Positions 43,131 through 53,294 of a stretch of 64,000 bases of DNA are shown piece after piece (position 1 is the stretch's first letter; each line of letters begins with the position of its first letter). A program made the position numbers and the translations under genes. Below the pieces are notes generated by a model. The model made no database searches, was not told the DNA's origin, and saw only the letters and a list, made by a program, of their open reading frames with translations. The stretch comes from a virus. The DNA lies in the IMG/VR virus record IMGVR_UViG_3300044846_005371, positions 1-64,000 of that record; one strand, given 5' to 3'.

Positions 43131-43526
43131 ATGGCAAGAAAAAAGAGAGGTGACAAACACTACATTAACAACCGAGAATTTACTGATGAGATTGTTAAAT
43201 GTAAAGGAACTGGTGAATTATCTGAATTTGCAATACAGTGTTTCATCTCACTAGCAAACCGCGCAGTTGATCGTCTTTATTTTAGAGATCCTAGAGATAG
43301 GGAAGATTGCATACAGTCTGCTCTACTTGATTGTATTAAGTATTGGAAAGGTTTTGATGAAACTCGAGAAAGCTTAAATGCGTTCGCTTATTTCACTCAA
43401 ATGTGTAAAAATGGATATGCTAAGGAGTTTAAAAAGATTCACCATCGTCCAGGTTTGGAAAAAGACGAATCAATCAGCTTTATATCATTAAGCACTAGCG
43501 GAGAAAGTTCCATATTTAGTATCTAA
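43131..43526 (+). CDS. 55: gp55-type late-transcription sigma factor
   Basis: A 131-residue protein. The region-2-like segment, ISLANRAVDRLYFRDPRDRE, then DCIQSALLDCIKYWKGFD and NAFAYFTQMCKNGYAKEFKKI, matches T4 gp55, which directs host RNA polymerase to TATAAATA late promoters. The C-terminus is short and hydrophobic (SSIFSI) and may be the sliding-clamp-binding tail. It is shorter than T4 gp55 (185 residues). An exact TATAAATA and several AATAAATA motifs upstream of structural genes in the window fit its function. The tail gene operon begins 35 bases downstream with its own motif. Confidence 0.85.
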   Translation: MARKKRGDKHYINNREFTDEIVKCKGTGELSEFAIQCFISLANRAVDRLYFRDPRDREDCIQSALLDCIKYWKGFDETRESLNAFAYFTQMCKNGYAKEFKKIHHRPGLEKDESISFISLSTSGESSIFSI

Positions 43527-43528
43527 CT

Positions 43529-43545
43529 AATAAATAACATAAATA
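43529..43545 (+). promoter_or_regulatory. Paired AATAAATA and CATAAATA late-promoter-like motifs
   Basis: AATAAATA (43529-43536) and CATAAATA (43538-43545) stand in series just before the 1009-residue tail gene at 43562. CATAAATA differs from the T4 consensus only at the first base. Confidence 0.45.
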
Positions 43546-43561
43546 GTTAGCTAATTCCCAA

Positions 43562-46500
43562 ATGGTAGTACAGAATCTTTATTTTTTTGATAAAAACGGT
43601 AAAAGTTTAAATCTAGGCTACAATTCCGAACTGGGAATTTGGGAAGGTACTCTTTACTTTGAACCATTATCATTATTCTTATTTGATAATGAGAATATTT
43701 TTATGCTCGAAAAAGAGGAGGAGGGCGATGAGCATTTTTTCCCAATGCTTACTTCAACTCAATCTATCTCATTTGAATGGGAAACTGTTGAAAATTCAAA
43801 CGAATTTTTCGTATATGATGTAAATAAAGACACTGTTCTTAAAAACTATTTTATACAGAAATTAGAAAGTAAAGAGATTGGATATTTTGATATTTACCAA
43901 ACAAATATTGGTCCATTAAACGTTAAAGCTCCTCTTCAATTTAACTTTGCTTTTAATCCTAGCGATGAAAAGATATTTAGAAGAACTATACTGCTTTATT
44001 TAAAGGATGGAGCTCAAAAAACAAAGATTGCTTCAATTAATTTGTATGGAGAAGGTATTGATGAGGATGAGAGATACAGAGTTTGGTGTCAAAATTTTGG
44101 AATAAAGTTTAATCGAGAAGATGCTACTATTCTAAAGGATTATGACATCAAAGAGGCGTATCCTGATTGGAAAAAAGTAAACCAAGCTAGAAAGGAACTA
44201 CTTGTAAATAAAGATCAAATTTTTCCATACGTTGGTACTTACGCTGGAATATCTAATTTCGTTAACTTATTGGGCTATCGTGATGTGCTTAAGATCAAAG
44301 AGTATTGGCAAAATATAAATCCAAACTCTGCGTACTTTAATAATTTCTTACACATTGATATTTCAGATTACTTAGATAATGGAAAAATAGACGATTTAAA
44401 CTTAATCTATAAGGAAAAGAGTCTCAAGGAAAGTTTCCAGTTTAAGAAAACTGAATTTTTAGCGCTTGCTTACCAATTCACAGTTGCTACTGATAATTAT
44501 GATGATGATGGAATTCCAATTGTTGAGGAGACTACTTCATTTAGCGTTAATGAAATATTCCATAAGCTTTATAAGCTAAAGGAAAAGCTAAAAAGTGAAT
44601 TTATACCTATTAATGTTCAGATCAAGGATATTATCGGAGAATTCATATACTTTCAAAAAATAACAATTAGTTACTGGCCAGATGACATTAAGATAGGCGA
44701 TTACGATCTTAATGAAGACTATACAGTTACTTATTACCCAAAAACAATAGGCGAACTTTTTGTTCAGTCTGTTGCACCTATGAAGAGAATAGACGTTACT
44801 GGTGGTGTTGAATTTCCAGCAGTAACATTTAACGAATCTTCTCCAAATCCTTACGAATTTGATCAAAAATACCCAGGCTCACTAATTCCTGGAATGATTG
44901 AATATATTGAGCAGTATTACGCAGCTAAAGTATCTGAAAAGTTTCCAGATCTTTCTGAAAGATATAGTTGGGATTATGGTGATGATTCAGAAATGGCAAT
45001 TGGCTGCCCTATCATACTAAGCGTAAATGTTGAAAAATTTACATGTAAATCAATTAGTGGAGTTAGATGGATCGATCTATTACCTCAATCTACATTAGCT
45101 CCAAATTATTGGACATTCCAAAACATAGACTTTAGAAACCTTTACGAAGTTACTTGGATAATTACAAAATCCAATCCAAATCCATACTACTTTGAATATT
45201 CTGGAAAACTAATAGATCTCCACGATCTTCCTCACTTTTTACCACATACTGGTGAATATACTGCAATTGCAGAAGTAAGAGATTTTTATGGAAACATTAC
45301 TCGTCGTGAACTTAAAATAACAGTTTCTGATCAATTAACTCCACAAATAATTGCTTTTTCTAGGCTAGAAGACAAATTTGACTTTAGTATTAAGAATTTG
45401 CATAATATTCGGGTAAAAGACTTTGGAAACTCACCATTCTTCTTCCCAAGAATAAATCTATTAAACAATGAAGACATTGCAAATGAGATTGATATTGAGA
45501 AAAATATATTAGACTGGTTGAGTTTTTACCAAAATTCATATGGTCTTGGTCAAAAAATGTATGATGATGTTGAAATATACGATCAAACTACCTCCCAATA
45601 CTTAAACTATATTTCTTCTCAAAATCACCCATATCTAGAATACTGGGGACTTGGAAAAAATGATACTCCTTTTAAACTATCTGATCTTTCTGATACTACG
45701 ATCGACTCACTATTCTTTCAAAGATTTTGTGACATGACATATCATGGAGATTTTACAGCAGGTTTTTACATAGAAGATCCACAAGTTGGCCAACTAATAA
45801 ATGTTTCCGATTTTTCAACATTTACTATCCCTTCATTTATCGATATTGACGATTTGATTTATCAACTTAATGAAAGTTTACATCCAGCAATAAGTCTATT
45901 TGTATTTTCATTTTTAGATCTTCCTACCCCTACTATTCACGCTCAACCTAGATACTTAAGTAAGGAAATGTATCACATGTTAGTTTCAGATCAACCTGGA
46001 GTCGACAAATATTCATTCTTCTTACCTAAAAAAGTATATTCACAGCGTGTAATTGACATGCTCTCTTCTCAATCTGCACAATTTGATGAAGAAACTTTAT
46101 TTTTAATAGCACCAGTACAAGATCTATTAGATGGAGATGTTCAAGATCCTCAATATTGGATCGACCGTGGATATTGGACATTTGATAATGATACGCAAAG
46201 AGGATATTTACCAACCGCATTAGACCAAAATGCTTTTAGTTTGGAAAATATTAAAGTGTATGAAGAAACATTTAAAGTTCCTGAAAATTCAATAGTGTTC
46301 TTTGCTGTAAATAATTTAGAAGGAAAGTATGATTTTCTTTGGAAATTAATAAATGTTGTAACTGGGGAAGAGATATTTAGAGTTAAGTCTGTTCCATTTT
46401 TTGTATGGAAATTTAAAGATATTGGTAGATATTCAATATCTGTTGAGGTCACAGATAATCGAAATAACAGATATTTTTCAGAAATGAAGAACTTTATTCA

Positions 46501-46591
46501 TGTTTTGAATAAAATAGACTATGTAACAAATACTGAGTTCTTGCTCAACCTTAGAAAGAATGACTTAATTAAAGAGTCGTATCCTAGATAA
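43562..46591 (+). CDS. Large tail/baseplate-type protein with PKD/Ig-like domains
   Basis: A 1009-residue protein I cannot match to a named T4 baseplate protein. Two Ig/PKD-like regions are visible: about residues 483-595, ending HTGEYTAIAEVRDFYGNITR, and about residues 893-985, with FAVNNLEGKYDFLWKL and DIGRYSISVEVTDNRNNR. Both show the GxYxxxxxVxDxxxN signature. The N-terminal 300 residues (NLYFFDKNGKSL; KKVNQARKELLVNKDQIFPY) are presumably the docking region. It opens the plus-strand tail operon after gp55. A structural tail role is inferred from size, domain type and neighbours. Confidence 0.7.
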   Translation: MVVQNLYFFDKNGKSLNLGYNSELGIWEGTLYFEPLSLFLFDNENIFMLEKEEEGDEHFFPMLTSTQSISFEWETVENSNEFFVYDVNKDTVLKNYFIQKLESKEIGYFDIYQTNIGPLNVKAPLQFNFAFNPSDEKIFRRTILLYLKDGAQKTKIASINLYGEGIDEDERYRVWCQNFGIKFNREDATILKDYDIKEAYPDWKKVNQARKELLVNKDQIFPYVGTYAGISNFVNLLGYRDVLKIKEYWQNINPNSAYFNNFLHIDISDYLDNGKIDDLNLIYKEKSLKESFQFKKTEFLALAYQFTVATDNYDDDGIPIVEETTSFSVNEIFHKLYKLKEKLKSEFIPINVQIKDIIGEFIYFQKITISYWPDDIKIGDYDLNEDYTVTYYPKTIGELFVQSVAPMKRIDVTGGVEFPAVTFNESSPNPYEFDQKYPGSLIPGMIEYIEQYYAAKVSEKFPDLSERYSWDYGDDSEMAIGCPIILSVNVEKFTCKSISGVRWIDLLPQSTLAPNYWTFQNIDFRNLYEVTWIITKSNPNPYYFEYSGKLIDLHDLPHFLPHTGEYTAIAEVRDFYGNITRRELKITVSDQLTPQIIAFSRLEDKFDFSIKNLHNIRVKDFGNSPFFFPRINLLNNEDIANEIDIEKNILDWLSFYQNSYGLGQKMYDDVEIYDQTTSQYLNYISSQNHPYLEYWGLGKNDTPFKLSDLSDTTIDSLFFQRFCDMTYHGDFTAGFYIEDPQVGQLINVSDFSTFTIPSFIDIDDLIYQLNESLHPAISLFVFSFLDLPTPTIHAQPRYLSKEMYHMLVSDQPGVDKYSFFLPKKVYSQRVIDMLSSQSAQFDEETLFLIAPVQDLLDGDVQDPQYWIDRGYWTFDNDTQRGYLPTALDQNAFSLENIKVYEETFKVPENSIVFFAVNNLEGKYDFLWKLINVVTGEEIFRVKSVPFFVWKFKDIGRYSISVEVTDNRNNRYFSEMKNFIHVLNKIDYVTNTEFLLNLRKNDLIKESYPR

Positions 46592-46597
46592 TAAATA
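46590..46597 (+). promoter_or_regulatory. AATAAATA late-promoter-like motif
   Basis: The octamer overlaps the stop of the 1009-residue gene and lies 25 bases before the ATG at 46623. Confidence 0.4.
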
Positions 46598-46622
46598 AAA
46601 ACAAAAATAACGCATAACTAAC

Positions 46623-47564
46623 ATGCCATTTACTCAAGTAGATTTAGCAATCACCGAAGTTCTAGAAACAGACTTCATAACCGATTTTAGAATAATCACA
46701 AATGCTAACTTTAATATCTTAAAATCCGCATTTGAAGATCTAATTAATGGACTGGAGATAGACTCTTCAGGGATTACACTCGGTACTTCAACTCCTATCA
46801 ATTCTATAACTACTGATGTGTTAGTTATGCAAAGCACAGGGTTTCAGTTTAATAAAACTGGACCAGTTGCTCCAATTGCATCGCTAACTAAAAATGGAAG
46901 TGATCAATCAGTATTAAACATTGATATTTTACAAGTAGATGCTATATCAACCTTTGGTGGATTAGTAACCGCTAACTCATTAGCCATAACAAATGCTTCA
47001 ACGTTCTCAGGACAAGTTAACTTAGATGGAGTCACTAAAGTTAATTCAGCTTTCATATCGTCTTCTGAGCTAGTTTTAGTAACTGCATCCGAAGACAGTA
47101 ATAACGCATTAGCTACGATTAATTTAACAAGTACGTCAAGACAAGACATTTACGTAACTCTTAAGTTAGATTCTTCACTAATTGTTGGAACTACGATTCA
47201 AGCAGCTTGGTCTGGTGCATATATGAAAATTTTACTAGATTTTGATGCAACTAACCCACCAGCAGTAGGCCAAACCTTTAATATTCACATTGTAGATATT
47301 GTAAATTCAGCAGATACTAGTGTATTAGCAACATTAAATGCTGAACCTAAGACTCTTTGGATCTTGCCTGGAGTAAATAACGCAGTTGCTGCGGATATCT
47401 ACTTAAATGGTGGAAATACTCCAACTTCAGTTAAAATAGAAGCTGCACCTGGAACAAATACTTTAGTTAAGTATGGACACTGTGCTAGCTTAGTATATCA
47501 CATTGATGCAACTACTCAAGATAGATTAGTAGTAAATTCATTGCATAATTTCTCAATAGCATAA
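46623..47564 (+). CDS. Small tail-fibre-like structural protein
   Basis: A 313-residue protein with an N-terminal helix (ITNANFNILKSAFEDLING) that resembles the docking helix of other fibre proteins here (compare VDKINFNFNKILELG in the 58363 gene). A Ser/Thr/Ala-rich beta region follows (TFGGLVTANSLAITNASTFSG), which looks like a short shaft, and then a compact C-terminal domain ending YHIDATTQDRLVVNSLHNFSIA. No enzymatic motif is seen. I infer a short fibre or a spike. Confidence 0.6.
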   Translation: MPFTQVDLAITEVLETDFITDFRIITNANFNILKSAFEDLINGLEIDSSGITLGTSTPINSITTDVLVMQSTGFQFNKTGPVAPIASLTKNGSDQSVLNIDILQVDAISTFGGLVTANSLAITNASTFSGQVNLDGVTKVNSAFISSSELVLVTASEDSNNALATINLTSTSRQDIYVTLKLDSSLIVGTTIQAAWSGAYMKILLDFDATNPPAVGQTFNIHIVDIVNSADTSVLATLNAEPKTLWILPGVNNAVAADIYLNGGNTPTSVKIEAAPGTNTLVKYGHCASLVYHIDATTQDRLVVNSLHNFSIA

Positions 47565-47592
47565 TCGATCTAAAAATAAGAAAAACAAATAA

Positions 47593-49692
47593 ATGGCAGT
47601 AACTCCATTAATAAAGCCAGTACAAAATAGAAAAGGAATATTCTACAATTTTCAGAGCGCACTTGAAGATGTAAATATTACTTTGAGCAATAGCGAGAAT
47701 CAAGTAAGATTTTCAAAATTTGCGTTATTGCGTCTTCCGAATATAGGAGAACCGGCTGCTCAATTTTCTTCAGATAACAAACTTCAATTTTTAGCGTTAG
47801 GTGAAACTTCCTTGATTGAAGGACTCGATAATGATCAATCCTTTAACTTAGCTACTAGTTTTCAAAACTATGCATTAAACTTAGAAGCATTGCTTCTTTC
47901 TCAAAATGGATATCAACGTTCTGAAAAGTTAACTGTAGCTGAACGAGTATTTTTTAAATGGTTGAAGGAACTTGGAGCAATACGTTTTCAAAACGCAAAT
48001 AGCCTAGAGAAAAATACAGCTGTTCTTGGTACTGCCAAACGATATGTTGAAGCTAGCGAAACTAATACAGATTATGAAAAAGTAGTTAAGTACATTGGTG
48101 ATATTGACATTGTAAATTCTCTAAAAGCTAAGGAAAATTCATATACTGAGGTTTACATACATGTCCCAACAAATGTCGGTTCAACAACTCATGTATTGTT
48201 TAAATCGGTATCTGATGTAAACTATTATGCAGGTCAATCAATAACTAATAATCCATCTGATCCATTAAATATTGAATATTTAAGCGGTAGAAAATATGAT
48301 GAAACTCATCCATTTGGTATTTCTTTAAAAGCATACTATGATTTAGATGATTCTAGCATCGCAACAACGATTACAGATGATCCTCTTGTTGCAGGTTCTC
48401 CAGGAAATTGGTTTACAAATAATACGCCGAATACTTATTATACTGATGACGATGGAACAGGAAGCTTTGATTCAACAAAGGATCAATATCTAATAAAAAC
48501 AGATGGAACAACTACTATTTCGTATGTTCGTAGCACATTAGATGGAATATCTATTGACTTTGACCTAAATAACTACAAACTAGCTAGTGAAAATCCAAAC
48601 ATTAAAGTGTTTTCACAATTTAATGACTATATTGGAAATAAAGATTTTGAGTTTAATGCAATTTTAGTGTACTATGATACATATGATCCAAATAATTTGG
48701 ATTCTACTGGTGCACCACTTGACTTTAGAACTAATTTGTATGGTATACTTATATTAGATCAACCTACTCAAAATGGTTTAGAATTTGCAATCCCTAGTTT
48801 TGAGAAATACAAACCGGATCCCTTAAATAAGATCAATGGAAATAGCTTTGGATACAAAATGAATCTAAAGTTAGATACTTCAGCGGAAGAAGTTAAGACT
48901 GAAAAATCAATAAATGATTATTCAACATTTTCACTAGACCTATTCACTGATGTTTTAACTCAATTTAAGAAAACTCAAATACTTATAAACGATCAGTTGC
49001 TTGAAATGCAGCAGTTATCGCAAGATGTAGAATCCTTAAAGAATAAACTAATCAACTCTGAGGACAAAACTGAATTATCTTTAAGAATATCTGATCTTGA
49101 AACAAGTCTTACTGAAAATCAAGCGATATTTGACAATACTTCAGCTATCATGGGGCTTATTGAAAGTCTAAATGACAGAGTAGATTCATTAATCACAGGC
49201 ACAACTAATGCCTTACTTACGTATGACTTGAATGTTATTCGTCCAGGTGAAGGTATTGTTGTAGATCGATCTACTCCAGGAAGAGTTAGAATCGTTAATT
49301 CTAATCAAAAATACAACATATCCAATTCTTCATTAATCAACATAATTGATAACAATACTCTAACTCTAAGTAATTTTACTAATTATTATAGACATCAAAA
49401 TTCAAGTATTCCAATCATGTTAGTTGAAGACAATACTCTTTACATTGACGATACTCAATATGCTTGGAAGAAAGGTCAAACTGTTAGACTTGTGATTAGT
49501 GACGAAATAGATTTAGGAGTGTATAACTTAACTGTAAAAACAGATGCAGTTAATCGTAAAAACTCAGGAGTATACGGAAAAACAATAGGCGTTTTAACAT
49601 CAGACGATTTTGGAACAGATGGAACTCCAATATTTGAGTTAATTTGCGTAAATGATGAAAATTACACCTTCGTAATCGATAAAATAAGATAA
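47593..49692 (+). CDS. Unknown virion/baseplate-type protein (699 residues)
   Basis: I cannot assign a family. The N-terminal 170 residues are mixed alpha/beta (GIFYNFQSALEDVNITLSN; FLALGETSLIEGLDN), followed by Asp/Asn/Thr-rich beta regions. Residues 465-510 form a predicted coiled coil (DQLLEMQQLSQDVESLKNKL onward), suggesting oligomerisation. The C-terminal 170 residues contain a beta domain (IRPGEGIVVDRSTPGRVRI) like those at the ends of wedge or fibre-hinge proteins. The leader AAAAACAAATAA is A-rich and the ATG lies 28 bases after the previous stop. Confidence 0.6.
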   Translation: MAVTPLIKPVQNRKGIFYNFQSALEDVNITLSNSENQVRFSKFALLRLPNIGEPAAQFSSDNKLQFLALGETSLIEGLDNDQSFNLATSFQNYALNLEALLLSQNGYQRSEKLTVAERVFFKWLKELGAIRFQNANSLEKNTAVLGTAKRYVEASETNTDYEKVVKYIGDIDIVNSLKAKENSYTEVYIHVPTNVGSTTHVLFKSVSDVNYYAGQSITNNPSDPLNIEYLSGRKYDETHPFGISLKAYYDLDDSSIATTITDDPLVAGSPGNWFTNNTPNTYYTDDDGTGSFDSTKDQYLIKTDGTTTISYVRSTLDGISIDFDLNNYKLASENPNIKVFSQFNDYIGNKDFEFNAILVYYDTYDPNNLDSTGAPLDFRTNLYGILILDQPTQNGLEFAIPSFEKYKPDPLNKINGNSFGYKMNLKLDTSAEEVKTEKSINDYSTFSLDLFTDVLTQFKKTQILINDQLLEMQQLSQDVESLKNKLINSEDKTELSLRISDLETSLTENQAIFDNTSAIMGLIESLNDRVDSLITGTTNALLTYDLNVIRPGEGIVVDRSTPGRVRIVNSNQKYNISNSSLINIIDNNTLTLSNFTNYYRHQNSSIPIMLVEDNTLYIDDTQYAWKKGQTVRLVISDEIDLGVYNLTVKTDAVNRKNSGVYGKTIGVLTSDDFGTDGTPIFELICVNDENYTFVIDKIR

Positions 49693-49697
49693 TTTAG

Positions 49698-52600
49698 ATG
49701 GCAGAGCAAAAGAACACGCTTTCAGATCTTTTAAAAAGACTTACTGTGGATGCAAACAATATGAATGCATTCCTTTACAGTCTTTCAAATATGCTTGAAT
49801 CAAAATCTGAGAATGTAACAGTTTCTCAGTATACTGAAGACGGTAGTCAATATACAATAACTGTACCTTCATTCGGTTATCTCAAAGGAAAGATCGAAGA
49901 CATCAACAATAAATTCGATTCATTGCTTTCTGCAAATGGAGATACTGTTGGTGTAAAATCATCAAATGGTGATATTCGAAAATTCGAATTGAAAAAAATA
50001 TCACAACTTGTTTCAGATTTAGACAATATTGAAAATGTTACTCTAAATTTACCAAATTCATTTAAAGTTAGAAATAACTGGTTTTTTGAGTCATTCTTAA
50101 ACCCATTACTATTTGTAACAGTAGATATTTCTTCTTTCTTAACTCAAGATATTGATCGATTTGTAGTTAAGAGAATTATAATCAATTCAGCAGACGATGA
50201 TGCTGTTGCTTTCTTTAGAGAAAATTACCGAGGACAAACAAACATTGATTTGGAGGATCTAAAGTTAGATCTCTCAGATAATGGTTATGATTTCTTTGAA
50301 GATGACAACGTAGTTGATCTTGAAATACCTGTAAATAGATATAGAGGATCGTTTGATATCGTTAAACAGCGTGAAGAAACAGTTGCTGTTACTTCAGGTA
50401 CTGAAACATCATCAGTTATTCGTCGAGTTTACAAATTAAGCACTCTAAATTATACAGATATTTTAGACTCAGTTCAAAATACTAGAATTCTTTCTGAGGG
50501 CGATGTTTTGATTACTGCAAATGATTCAGAATACATTGTTAGGTCAGTAAATAAAACAACTAAGGAAGTAGTTCTAGAAAGAACTTATGGATTGGATCCA
50601 TTAACTATTGGCGCTAACCAATTGAGAGTTAAACCTGTTCCATATCGAATTCCAGAATTAAGAATCAATGTTGGTTTTAATGAACATGAAGTAATCTTTA
50701 TACGTCCAGTAAGCAAGGCTAACAACCTAACAACTGATTCTTTTTCAAAAGGCTTTGGAATTTATACAAATGAGTTGACTATCACTCTAGAGGACGATAG
50801 TCAAACTACTTTAGAAAGATACTACAATAATTTTGTTGCCGATTTTGGCTTAATTTTATTGAATGCTGCCAAGGAAAGAAAATTACCTGCAGTTATTGCA
50901 GCAACACCAGACTCTCCAGTTTTAGACTCTAGTAACTTTAGTGTAGTTCAAATAAATGCGCATATAAAAGAAGATCAAGGTGCTCTTCAAATTAAAGCAA
51001 AGATTGCTGAAAAGGAGAGAATTAAGAGTGAAATATCTGAAAAGGATAAAAAGATTGAAGATATTAAAAGTAAGATAAGTGCGAAAGAAACTACTCAAAA
51101 GGAAAAAAGAAGATTAGATAAGGATCTAACTAAAGCAGTTAAGGATCGTGGAGTTTTACAAAGTCAACTTGCAACATCTATTAATAGCATTACATTAGAC
51201 ATTAGTGTTACTCCAGCATTCATAACTACTCCTAAATTTAGAGTTAGAGGATTTTGGAATATTCCAGATCCTAAAGTTACTGAGTATGGTACGCAAACCG
51301 TTGTTCAATTTAAGTACAGATACAGATATCTTAGTAAAAAAGGAACCACACCAAACGCAGTTCAACAAAAATTTGTTGATACTAATGGAACTAAAAAGTT
51401 TGCAACATTTTCTTCATGGACAGAAGTTTTAACCAAACCTCGTCAACGAGTTTTAGATGAAACTACTGGACTTTATATTTGGGCTGAAGAAGCAGTGACC
51501 GACTCTGAGGCAGTAAATAGCAATCAACTCGATATTGCAATAAACAAAGGAGAAATAGTAGAAATACAAGTAATGTCTCTTTCTGAAGCAGGTTGGCCAG
51601 ATAATCCAGCGCAGTCTGACTGGTCAAATTCAGTTCAAGTTACTTTCCCAGACGATATCGAATCCGAAGAAGAAAATACTATACTTGCTCAAAAAACATA
51701 TGCTGAAAACGCTAAAGTTCAATTTGAAGATTCGTTAACTGCTAAGGGCTTAGACCTCCATCTACTTAATCAATTCACAACTGGCGAAAGATTCTTCGGT
51801 CATCAGTCTAAAGATATTGCAAGTGGCTTCTTTACGCCAGAAGGAAATGTTGTTGACTTATTCGAACAATTAAAGGGAATAGCTGCATCATTAGAAGCAT
51901 TACAAAAAGCTATTGCTACTGAGGCTGGTGAAATCAAAGTTATCATAATTGATCCTGATGGAAATGAAATTTCAGTAAATCAAGGACAAACTGTTGAGCT
52001 GTTTGCAGGATACTATAAAGATCAAATAAAGGATACTATTGGAGATTCTATTGTTTACCGACATGGCGAAATAATAACGAAGCAGTATATCATGCAGATT
52101 CAAAACGTATCTGCGACTCCTTTAGAATTAATAAGCATACTTAAGGGAGGAATTGATGAAATTTCTCCAGAGTCCGATCCAATTGCATATCCAGAAGATG
52201 ACTATCACCTAATTAGACAATACGATAAGGTGCCGATTGGAATAAGTTCAATTTCAGAAAGTACGCTAGGTTCATTTAAGCATACACCTAAAGCACAATC
52301 TGCTCAAGTTAAGAGTCAATACGTTTATTCTAGATTTAAGGATTATGGATTATCTAAGGAGTTATATGCACAATATCCATCTTCCGGATATTCAACAGCA
52401 AATGTATCAACTTATAATTTCCAAGGAATAACTGTAGGTTCAAATCTAGTGCCTTTGAACTGGGCACATTATCTACCGTATAATCCTACTTTAAACTGGA
52501 GTTCTACTTTTCCAACAACTAACTCAAATGTTTGGAATGGAGTAAGTTCAACTCTTGTTGGTCTTCCAACTGGAGGAGGTTATGTCACTGAGTTTGCGTT

Positions 52601-53294
52601 GCATGTAAATCATCCATATGTTAGAGCATGGTGCGCAAGCAATCCAGGAACAACATTAGCAAGTGGTTCAAATTTAGAAGATTTCTTCTTGCCTGAATTT
52701 GAAGAATCTGGTGGATCTATTGTTTCATCGGCTGGTCAAAAATACTTGCCAGTAAGCCACGCTCCTTTCTTTGAGACTAGAAATAATGAAACTCAAGTTT
52801 TAGGAGGAGTTAATAATCAACAAGCAATTCGACCAAATGTAAACGACACAGTTGCTGCTAACTTAAATACAAATAGAGGAACCGATAACTATCCTGTTAA
52901 ATTAGGATTCGTTCCAGATGACCAGTATTTAATAGGAAAATATACATGTGGCGCATATTTAAACATGATGCCAAACTCCTATGAAATAGTCTCAGTTGAA
53001 GGAAATCACCCTTTACTATCTGTTAAAAAAGTTGCAACTGGCGCAGTCAAAGCAATTAATGTACCAATTGTATTCCAATACCGTTGCTCAGACATTCTAA
53101 AAAATGTTGGAGGTTATCGAAAAAATGAAAATCTAAATCAAGTTCAATACACTAGAACAGTAGGAATTGACGTTTTCATAAAAGATGCTTCTCCATTTTC
53201 TTTTGATTTAACAGTATCTGCTAAATATCAAAATGAAACTACCTTCCAAGGAATAATTGCACCTGGAATAGGAAATATTGTGAACTTTAAATAA
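49698..53294 (+). CDS. Large tail protein with coiled coil and FN3-like domain (1198 residues)
   Basis: The N-terminal 60 residues are helical (LSDLLKRLTVDANNMNAFLY). Residues 433-488 are a strongly charged coiled coil (KAKIAEKERIKSEISEKDKK onward). Residues about 500-652 look like a fibronectin type III-type domain, with VQFKYRYRYLSKKG and the hallmark end SLSEAGWPDNPAQSDWSNSV. The C-terminal 250 residues are Gly/Asn/Tyr rich (FQGITVGSNLVPLNWAHYLP). FN3 domains are common in tail proteins contacting host surfaces. It starts 6 bases after the preceding gene and its stop overlaps the next ATG (TAATG), so the tail genes are co-translated. Confidence 0.65.
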   Translation: MAEQKNTLSDLLKRLTVDANNMNAFLYSLSNMLESKSENVTVSQYTEDGSQYTITVPSFGYLKGKIEDINNKFDSLLSANGDTVGVKSSNGDIRKFELKKISQLVSDLDNIENVTLNLPNSFKVRNNWFFESFLNPLLFVTVDISSFLTQDIDRFVVKRIIINSADDDAVAFFRENYRGQTNIDLEDLKLDLSDNGYDFFEDDNVVDLEIPVNRYRGSFDIVKQREETVAVTSGTETSSVIRRVYKLSTLNYTDILDSVQNTRILSEGDVLITANDSEYIVRSVNKTTKEVVLERTYGLDPLTIGANQLRVKPVPYRIPELRINVGFNEHEVIFIRPVSKANNLTTDSFSKGFGIYTNELTITLEDDSQTTLERYYNNFVADFGLILLNAAKERKLPAVIAATPDSPVLDSSNFSVVQINAHIKEDQGALQIKAKIAEKERIKSEISEKDKKIEDIKSKISAKETTQKEKRRLDKDLTKAVKDRGVLQSQLATSINSITLDISVTPAFITTPKFRVRGFWNIPDPKVTEYGTQTVVQFKYRYRYLSKKGTTPNAVQQKFVDTNGTKKFATFSSWTEVLTKPRQRVLDETTGLYIWAEEAVTDSEAVNSNQLDIAINKGEIVEIQVMSLSEAGWPDNPAQSDWSNSVQVTFPDDIESEEENTILAQKTYAENAKVQFEDSLTAKGLDLHLLNQFTTGERFFGHQSKDIASGFFTPEGNVVDLFEQLKGIAASLEALQKAIATEAGEIKVIIIDPDGNEISVNQGQTVELFAGYYKDQIKDTIGDSIVYRHGEIITKQYIMQIQNVSATPLELISILKGGIDEISPESDPIAYPEDDYHLIRQYDKVPIGISSISESTLGSFKHTPKAQSAQVKSQYVYSRFKDYGLSKELYAQYPSSGYSTANVSTYNFQGITVGSNLVPLNWAHYLPYNPTLNWSSTFPTTNSNVWNGVSSTLVGLPTGGGYVTEFALHVNHPYVRAWCASNPGTTLASGSNLEDFFLPEFEESGGSIVSSAGQKYLPVSHAPFFETRNNETQVLGGVNNQQAIRPNVNDTVAANLNTNRGTDNYPVKLGFVPDDQYLIGKYTCGAYLNMMPNSYEIVSVEGNHPLLSVKKVATGAVKAINVPIVFQYRCSDILKNVGGYRKNENLNQVQYTRTVGIDVFIKDASPFSFDLTVSAKYQNETTFQGIIAPGIGNIVNFK

